A stretch of DNA of 5,408 bases from an uncultured Odoribacter sp. (GTDB lineage: Bacteria; Bacteroidota; Bacteroidia; Bacteroidales; Marinifilaceae). The notes under the pieces were generated by a model that saw only the letters and a program-made list of their open reading frames with translations, searched no databases and was not told where the DNA came from. Shown piece by piece: positions 1 to 3,619 of the stretch. Every line of letters starts with the position of its first letter. The stretch's first letter is position 1. The translations under genes and the position numbers were made by a program. Location: contig UQTM01000120.1 of the NCBI GenBank assembly GCA_900544025.1, forward strand, positions 1 to 5,408, in the 5' to 3' direction.

Positions 1-55
1 AAATGATCCGGGCAAGCTGGGTGAGGAAGGCGAGGATCGTTTCAAGGTACTTCAT
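1..55 (-). CDS. Small hydrophobic protein, N-terminal fragment cut by window edge
   Basis: An ATG at 55-53 on the minus strand opens a frame that stays open to the window edge, giving 18 residues beginning MKYLETILAFLTQLARII. The stretch is largely hydrophobic after the first acidic residue, so it could be the start of a membrane-spanning small protein. It lies 33 bp downstream of the glucosaminidase stop on the same strand, so it is probably the third gene of the HU-glucosaminidase unit. In related Bacteroidales cassettes a very short hydrophobic ORF often follows the amidase or lysozyme gene; that this is its counterpart, or a holin-like partner, is inference from position only. No Shine-Dalgarno sequence is visible; the start is preceded by the AT-rich heptad repeat. 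The 3' end is unseen, so even its coding status is uncertain. Confidence 0.45.
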   Translation of the reverse strand, partial: MKYLETILAFLTQLARII

Positions 56-56
56 G

Positions 57-92
57 TTAATTGAAAATTATAAATTGAAAATTGAAAATTAA
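57..92 (-). repeat. AT-rich TTGAAAATT heptad repeat, copy 1
   Basis: A 36-bp stretch built from ATTGAAA units. It matches a second copy at 1013-1048 at 32 of 36 positions, in the same orientation. It overlaps the stop codon of the glucosaminidase gene and ends one base before the start codon of the small minus-strand ORF, so it forms that gene's whole leader. Repeats of this kind are common between genes in Bacteroidales; their role is not established. Confidence 0.8.
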
Positions 93-544
93 AGGGAGGG
101 ACCGATTAACTTTTCGATTGTCCGACTGATCGAGACCAGCATTCGCCGGTAGGCTTCGCGGTTGTCGCCGTTTACTTCGCTGATGTATTTGCTGTAACCG
201 ATTTTGAGGGCAAAGGCAGCTGGTTGGTAGCTGACGTCGGCGGCATCGGTGTAGGCGTGGCGGATCAGGCGGGCATAGTCCATGAAAGAGTGTAACGGGT
301 CGGGATAGGTACGGAAGGAGAGGGAGTTGGTGCTTAGTTGCACGGAGGTCCCGGTCCACCAGACGTTCTTTTTCCCGTAAGCGGTGATACCGAAAAAGTT
401 ATGATGCAGCAGGCAAAGATCACTTTGTGCCCAACCGGTTTCGATAGCCGCTTGTGCCAGGATAACAACCGGATTGATCCGGAAAGCTTCCCCGGCCTTT
501 TGGGCCAGGGGAAGATACTTGGTGATAAAATCCTTTTTGGTCAT
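89..544 (-). CDS. Glucosaminidase-domain (FlgJ-like) peptidoglycan hydrolase, no signal peptide
   Basis: A 151-residue protein that is almost entirely one glucosaminidase domain (the FlgJ C-terminal/lysozyme-like family), expected to cut the glycan strand of peptidoglycan. The signature AQAAIETGW (residues 30-38) contains the likely catalytic acid Glu35, followed by the substrate-cleft motif HNFFGI (48-53). The segment YPDPLHSFMDYARLI (80-94) and the GYSKYISEVN region (116-125) match the usual second half of the fold. There is no signal peptide, lipobox or cell-wall-binding domain, so export would need a holin-like partner or cell lysis, as for phage endolysins. It lies 12 bp downstream of the HU-like gene on the same strand and is probably cotranscribed with it. 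In related cassettes this position is usually held by an N-acetylmuramoyl-L-alanine amidase, so this may be a functional substitute. The family call is firm; the biological role is inferred. Confidence 0.88.
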   Translation of the reverse strand: MTKKDFITKYLPLAQKAGEAFRINPVVILAQAAIETGWAQSDLCLLHHNFFGITAYGKKNVWWTGTSVQLSTNSLSFRTYPDPLHSFMDYARLIRHAYTDAADVSYQPAAFALKIGYSKYISEVNGDNREAYRRMLVSISRTIEKLIGPSL

Positions 545-556
545 GGCAGTAGGGGA

Positions 557-1006
557 TTATTCGATTTCCGGTCTGTCGCTGCCACCTTCTCCGTTCTTTT
601 CTTCCGGGTCGGAGAACGGGTCGAGACGGTCGTAACTGGCTTCGGAGATCAGCTGGCGTAACATGGCACCGGGAGTGAAGACGATGCGAGGTTTCTTGAA
701 CATCATAGGGTCGAAATCTTTCAGGGTTTTGGATCCTTTGCTGCCGGCTACCATACGGAAATTGCCGAATTCGCCCATCTGGATCACATTACCGCTCTCG
801 AGCAGCATGCAGAGAACATAAATCAGACCGTCGATAACCAGCTCTACTTCACCGGCTTTGGCGGTGCAGTAACCGGATACCAGTTTACACAGTTTTTTGA
901 AAGAGGTCTTTTCCATCGAGCGGATCTGACCGTAATACAATTGAGCGCCTTGGGCGGCCCCTTTGCTCATGTCCTTTTTGAGGACGATTCGATACTTTAA
1001 TGGCAT
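557..1006 (-). CDS. HU-family DNA-binding protein, HU-HIG type
   Basis: A 149-residue protein with an HU/IHF-like fold at its core, expected to bind DNA. The start MPLKYRIVLKKDM and the segment LESGNVIQMGEFGNFRMVAGS (69-89) are typical of the Bacteroidetes HU-HIG group; the second aligns with the beta-arm entrance of HU (G-D/E-F/L-G-x-F). Helix pairs at about 34-48 and 53-71 precede it, and KKPRIVFTPGAMLRQLI (104-120) closes the domain. Residues about 128-149 are an acidic, low-complexity tail. It is the first gene of a leftward unit with the glucosaminidase. A Bacteroides-type -7 element is centred near 1100 and an AT-rich heptad repeat fills much of the leader. Proteins of this type accompany DUF4248 and primase/helicase genes in many Bacteroidales accessory loci; whether it bends origin DNA or acts as a local regulator is unknown. 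Confidence 0.88.
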   Translation of the reverse strand: MPLKYRIVLKKDMSKGAAQGAQLYYGQIRSMEKTSFKKLCKLVSGYCTAKAGEVELVIDGLIYVLCMLLESGNVIQMGEFGNFRMVAGSKGSKTLKDFDPMMFKKPRIVFTPGAMLRQLISEASYDRLDPFSDPEEKNGEGGSDRPEIE

Positions 1007-1012
1007 AGCTTT

Positions 1013-1048
1013 TTAATTGAAAATTGATAATTGAAAATTGAAAATTAT
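1013..1048 (-). repeat. AT-rich TTGAAAATT heptad repeat, copy 2
   Basis: The second copy of the 36-bp repeat found at 57-92 (32 of 36 bases identical, same orientation). It ends 6 bp before the start codon of the HU-like gene. Both copies therefore occupy the ribosome-loading region of a minus-strand gene. This suggests an unstructured AT-rich leader favouring initiation without a Shine-Dalgarno sequence, but simple spread of an intergenic repeat is equally possible. Confidence 0.8.
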
Positions 1049-1096
1049 TGGTGGATTCAGGAGGGGATTAACCGGTGTTTTCCCTTGAATTCATTA

Positions 1097-1104
1097 CAAA
1101 GATA
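1097..1104 (-). promoter_or_regulatory. Candidate -7 element for the leftward HU-glucosaminidase unit
   Basis: On the minus strand these bases read TATCTTTG, an exact match to the Bacteroides -7 consensus TAnnTTTG. Transcription would begin near 1090 and give an 85-base leader containing the heptad repeat. No good TTTG -33 element is present 19-21 bp upstream; that region instead holds short tandem CCGAAYGGG-like repeats (1120-1148). The promoter may therefore need an activator or be weak. Confidence 0.5.
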
Positions 1105-1188
1105 CGGTGGGGACATAGGCTGAATGATCCGAATGGGACCGAACGGGCATTTAGATGCATTTTTTGTTGAATTTATTTGATTATATAG

Positions 1189-1218
1189 TTGTTATATCCG
1201 AATTTATGTGTATATTTA
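1189..1218 (+). promoter_or_regulatory. Candidate promoter for the DUF4248 gene
   Basis: TTG at 1189-1191 is followed after 19 bp by TATATTTA at 1211-1218. This fits the Bacteroides housekeeping promoter (TTTG, 19-21 bp, TAnnTTTG) with one mismatch in each element. Transcription would start around 1225, leaving a leader of about 27 bases before the ATG at 1252. It is arranged back to back with the leftward promoter in the same intergenic region. Confidence 0.45.
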
Positions 1219-1251
1219 TAGGGTAATAAAACAACTTAAAATCATCTTGTT

Positions 1252-1473
1252 ATGGAAGAACTATTTCAACAAAAAACTTTTGGATGGCAGGAATTGGCTA
1301 TCCTTTATGCTCCAGGATTAACACCCCATTCAGCCTCGAGAAGACTTACACGTTGGGTAATAATAAACAAAGAATTGTACGATCGTCTGATTCGTTCAGG
1401 ATGGATTAAAGGAACCCGTATCTTGTCTCCTTTACAGGTCGCAATTATTGTGGATTTTCTGGGCGAACCATGA
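1252..1473 (+). CDS. DUF4248 domain protein
   Basis: A 73-residue protein that spans the whole DUF4248 family found in Bacteroidetes. Recognisable features are GWQELAILYAPGLTPHSASRRLTRWV (11-36), which has the spacing of a helix-turn-helix (ELAILYAPGLTPHSASRRL), the middle segment with RSGWIKGTRILSP (48-60), and the family's typical ending LQVAIIVDFLGEP (61-73). The biochemical function of the family is unknown; the helix-turn-helix-like first half makes DNA binding plausible, but this is inference. Family members typically stand beside HU-like proteins and primase/helicase genes, as here. It lies upstream of the 22-bp repeat array and could bind it. No clear Shine-Dalgarno sequence precedes the ATG; the start gives the family's usual length. 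Confidence 0.85.
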   Translation: MEELFQQKTFGWQELAILYAPGLTPHSASRRLTRWVIINKELYDRLIRSGWIKGTRILSPLQVAIIVDFLGEP

Positions 1474-1489
1474 TGTTTGCATATGTAAA

Positions 1490-1577
1490 AAAAACAATTG
1501 TTTTTGATTTTGAAAACAACTGTCTTTACTTGCAAATACAATTGTTTTTGTAACTGAATACAATTGTATTTTGTTTA
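1490..1577 (+). repeat. Four tandem 22-bp iteron-like repeats with ACAATTGT palindromic cores
   Basis: The repeats run 1490-1511, 1512-1533, 1534-1555 and 1556-1577 with no gaps. The first 16 bases of each follow RAAWACAAYTGTHTTT, with 12 columns invariant across all four; the last six bases are AT-rich and variable. The cores are ACAATTGT at 1494-1501, ACAACTGT at 1516-1523, ACAATTGT at 1538-1545 and ACAATTGT at 1560-1567, so their centres lie exactly 22 bp apart. Copies 1 and 4 extend to perfect palindromes of 16 bp (1490-1505) and 14 bp (1557-1570). The spacing is about two helical turns, placing the sites on nearly the same DNA face, as expected for cooperative binding of a dimeric protein. 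Iterons for replication initiation or an operator array are the two readings; the helicase and primase genes downstream favour the first. A possible promoter (TTG 1542-1544, TATTTTG 1567-1573) would overlap sites 3 and 4. Confidence 0.9.
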
Positions 1578-1650
1578 ACCAATCAATTTTAATAATCGAA
1601 ACGCATAAAAAGAAAGACTCTCTTTTCTTTTATTCTTATATATAATGTAG
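1578..1650. other. AT-rich tract, candidate DNA-unwinding element
   Basis: These 73 bp contain 17 G/C bases (77% AT) and directly follow the last 22-bp repeat. A purine-rich run (AAAAAGAAAGA, 1607-1617) is followed by a pyrimidine-rich run (TCTCTTTTCTTTT, 1619-1631) that pairs with it as an imperfect hairpin with a CTC loop and one bulge. Then comes an alternating TATATATA-like stretch near 1638-1644. Iteron origins usually have such a low-stability tract beside the repeats. A weak terminator for the DUF4248 transcript is an alternative for the hairpin. Confidence 0.4.
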
Positions 1651-1711
1651 GGATTTGACAACCATCCGGCAGGAGGTAGTGTATAGGGCTGATTTACTGT
1701 GTTTTATGCGT
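1601..1711. repeat. 10-bp perfect inverted repeat with arms 101 bp apart
   Basis: ACGCATAAAA at 1601-1610 is the exact reverse complement of TTTTATGCGT at 1702-1711. The arms enclose 91 bp that include the AT-rich tract and the AGGAGG site; the right arm ends 17 bp before the start codon of the winged-helix gene. It could be paired protein-binding sites or recombination sites of a small invertible segment; chance is possible given the AT bias. Confidence 0.5.
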
Positions 1712-1728
1712 GACAAACAAACGGCATT

Positions 1729-2292
1729 ATGGAAATGGCTGAAAATGAGAATATTTACACGGATGTTAAGGTCTTGATGTATTTTGGAAAATCCTATTTG
1801 AAAGTACCTCGTGTAATAATAGAACGGATGTTTGCATCCGATAATAGTGAACGTATGATCGGAATAGTGCATTGGTTGTTATTTTGTTTGTGCAATTATG
1901 CCGACGGCTATGTGTCGATCAAAGGAAAACAAGAAGTTTGCCATAGAGGAGAATGCATCATCTCTTACGAAAAGTTGGCCCGGTTAATGATGGTAGATAG
2001 CCGTTCGGTCAGAAGGTATGTCCACTCGCTGGAAAAGGAATCTTTGATAGAAGTGAAACGGGTAGCAAACTGTATCTGCTTCCGTGTTTGTGGTTATGAC
2101 TCTTTTACGGCTTCGGATGTCCCTGCGGAAATACCGCAAGAGAGTAAGAGAACCAGAGTGACTAAAAAAACGGTTGAGCCGGATGCGATAGCTTTGCGGA
2201 GAGAGGAGGCCGAGTTGAAGATAAGTCATGGGAACGTACCCCGTACCGACCTGTTAAAAAGTTGCTATGAGTATGGAAAAGAATGTAATTGA
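1729..2292 (+). CDS. Winged-helix protein, likely replication initiator or replisome organizer
   Basis: A 187-residue protein not matched to a named gene. Residues 19-35 (FGKSYLKVPRVIIERMF) and a hydrophobic helix at about 42-57 precede HRGECIISYEKLARLM (72-87), then SRSVRRYVHSLEKESLIEVKRV (91-112) and a beta wing (113-122). The order (R-G-E/Q, S-x-x-x-L-A, recognition helix, L-E-K-x-x-L-I, wing) is that of the N-terminal winged helix of phage replication initiators of the O/DnaD-like kind. Residues 127-155 are polar and probably flexible; the charged C-terminal helix (about 155-187) could contact the helicase. The gene overlaps the helicase start by 26 bp. The ATG at 1729 was chosen over the one at 1735 only because it is the first; neither has a Shine-Dalgarno sequence. 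By position it is the best candidate to bind the 22-bp repeats. A transcriptional regulator of the operon remains possible. Confidence 0.7.
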   Translation: MEMAENENIYTDVKVLMYFGKSYLKVPRVIIERMFASDNSERMIGIVHWLLFCLCNYADGYVSIKGKQEVCHRGECIISYEKLARLMMVDSRSVRRYVHSLEKESLIEVKRVANCICFRVCGYDSFTASDVPAEIPQESKRTRVTKKTVEPDAIALRREEAELKISHGNVPRTDLLKSCYEYGKECN

Positions 2293-3619
2293 AAGAGCTT
2301 TGCTCTGTTCGCTGTTTCTGGACCAGGTGGCGATTCTTGAGGTGGTCGGATTGTTGCGTCCGGAAATGTTTTCCGATCCGGATCATGGGTTTATTTACGA
2401 AGCGTTTACCGATCTGTTTAACCGTAATAAACGGCCCGACCTGATCCTGGTGGAAGAGGAAATGAAAAAGAAAGACCCGGAGCGTTACGTGAAGATGGGA
2501 GGCATGGCGTATTTGTCGGATGGAATGGAGACGGTTCGCCTGGAACATAACGCTGTAGAGTATGCCCGCGAAATCCTTCATCATTATCTGCTGGGGTGTA
2601 TGCATAAGCTGTTTGTGCAAAAAGCATCGGAATGCCTGCAATACGGTATGGACTACCTGAAGGTGATAGAAGATTGCGAGCGCGATTTGCTACGCTTGCG
2701 TATGGATAATTCGGAATCGGATTCGCTTCTGCCGCTTAGTGAAGTGATGAAGTTGTCTATAGACGATCATCTCGACCGGATGAGCCGTAAGGATGATTCG
2801 GTGCGTATGCTGACCGGAATTAACGGGTTGGACGGACTGACGGGAGGACTTTACCGGAAGGAAGTGCTGGTGCTGGGCGGTCTTCCGAGTGACGGTAAGA
2901 CGGCGCTGGCGATGTTTATGGCAATGAATATGGCTCGCCAGGGTAAACATGTGCTTCATTTCAGTTTTGAAATGACGGGCGAACAGACTGCTGCCCGTTT
3001 TTTTGCCGGTTATGCCGGTGTGGAGGCTGCCCGCCTGCGTATAGGGGGACTTCGTGAGGGGGATATCGATCGGATGAGACGGTATGCTGCCGGTATGGAA
3101 AAAACGCCTTATTATTTTACGAATGTTTCTTCTATGAGCCTGGATGCGTTGCGGGCGGAGATTATGCTCCGGAGCCGTAAAGGTGAATGCGATGTTGTAG
3201 TGATCGATTACTTGCATACACTTGCTCCATTGACGAAAAGGGGTGAGACACAAGAGTCTGTGATCCGTCATACGATTACGGTATTGAAACGTATTGCCGT
3301 AGAGGCTAATTGTGCCATGCTGGTGGTTTCGCAGTTGAATCGTGAGGTGTTGAAGCGTTCCGAGAATGGTTTTGTCCCGATAATGAGCGATTTGCGTGAT
3401 TCGGGTGCCATTGAATTTGTAGCGGACTGTGTGGTGATTATCGGTTGTCCGGAACGTTTCGGGAAGAATACGGCCCAATGCGGGTCGAATGCCTCCCGCC
3501 TGATCAAGTTGTATGTCCTGAAAAATCGTAACGGATCGACAGGTATTGCCGAGGTATACAGGAATGATACTTATACGTCTTTTGTGAATCCGGGTGGTAA
3601 TTTACATTTTGAGGACTGA
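2267..3619 (+). CDS. DnaB-family replicative helicase (accessory paralogue)
   Basis: A 450-residue hexameric-type SF4 helicase. The DnaB N-terminal domain covers about residues 5-110 (ERALLCSLFLDQ, then the MGGMAYLSDGM segment), a linker helix region 125-175 follows, and the RecA-like motor runs from about 180 to the end. Motor motifs are complete: Walker A GGLPSDGKTAL (204-214; Lys211, Thr212), catalytic FSFEM (232-236; Glu235), Walker B VVVIDYL (310-316; Asp314), motif H4 SQLNREV (355-361), SDLRDSGAIE (374-383) and the arginine-finger segment KNRNGSTG (419-426; Arg421). It is somewhat shorter than typical chromosomal DnaB, mainly through the missing N-terminal extension, and the adjacent primase is also short, so it is probably an accessory copy and not the housekeeping one. 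The start at 2267 lies inside the preceding gene (an in-frame ATG at 2273 is an alternative), and its stop overlaps the primase start in TGATG. This implies coupled translation and matched amounts of initiator, helicase and primase. No helicase-loader gene is visible. Confidence 0.95.
   Translation: MSMEKNVIERALLCSLFLDQVAILEVVGLLRPEMFSDPDHGFIYEAFTDLFNRNKRPDLILVEEEMKKKDPERYVKMGGMAYLSDGMETVRLEHNAVEYAREILHHYLLGCMHKLFVQKASECLQYGMDYLKVIEDCERDLLRLRMDNSESDSLLPLSEVMKLSIDDHLDRMSRKDDSVRMLTGINGLDGLTGGLYRKEVLVLGGLPSDGKTALAMFMAMNMARQGKHVLHFSFEMTGEQTAARFFAGYAGVEAARLRIGGLREGDIDRMRRYAAGMEKTPYYFTNVSSMSLDALRAEIMLRSRKGECDVVVIDYLHTLAPLTKRGETQESVIRHTITVLKRIAVEANCAMLVVSQLNREVLKRSENGFVPIMSDLRDSGAIEFVADCVVIIGCPERFGKNTAQCGSNASRLIKLYVLKNRNGSTGIAEVYRNDTYTSFVNPGGNLHFED

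Larger units (their letters stand above)
1474..1728. other. AT-rich regulatory/origin-like gap between DUF4248 and winged-helix genes
   Basis: These 255 bp hold no convincing gene. In order they contain four 22-bp palindrome-centred repeats (1490-1577), a 77% AT tract (1578-1650) with a purine-rich then pyrimidine-rich run, one arm pair of a 10-bp inverted repeat (1601-1610 and 1702-1711), and an AGGAGG (1671-1676) that is too far from the ATG at 1729 to serve it. It could only serve a 23-codon frame starting at 1706 or a GTG at 1679. This is the most structured non-coding stretch in the window. Confidence 0.75.

Noticed and set aside
1490..1577. CRISPR array reading of the tandem repeats
   Set aside because: The units are contiguous with no unique spacers of 30 bp or so, and no cas genes are present.
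1583..1590. Possible fifth repeat core TCAATTTT after the array
   Set aside because: It matches ACAATTGT at only 6 of 8 bases, sits 23 bp and not 22 bp from the last core, and lacks the flanking AAWA and TTT columns.
1655..1660. TTGACA resembling an enterobacterial -35 element
   Set aside because: Bacteroidetes sigma factors use TTTG/TAnnTTTG-type promoters, and no matching -7 element follows at 19-21 bp.
1706..1777. 23-codon frame starting at ATG 1706 (or GTG 1679 after AGGAGG at 1671-1676) that overlaps the winged-helix start
   Set aside because: A Shine-Dalgarno sequence is unusual in this group, the spacing to ATG 1706 is too long, and the peptide is basic and featureless. A leader peptide cannot be excluded but is not supported.
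2690..3478. Long open frame on the minus strand opposite the helicase gene (262 codons)
   Set aside because: It lies wholly antisense to a helicase with complete motifs. The translation is rich in His, Arg and Thr with no recognisable domain, as expected from the complement of a coding frame.
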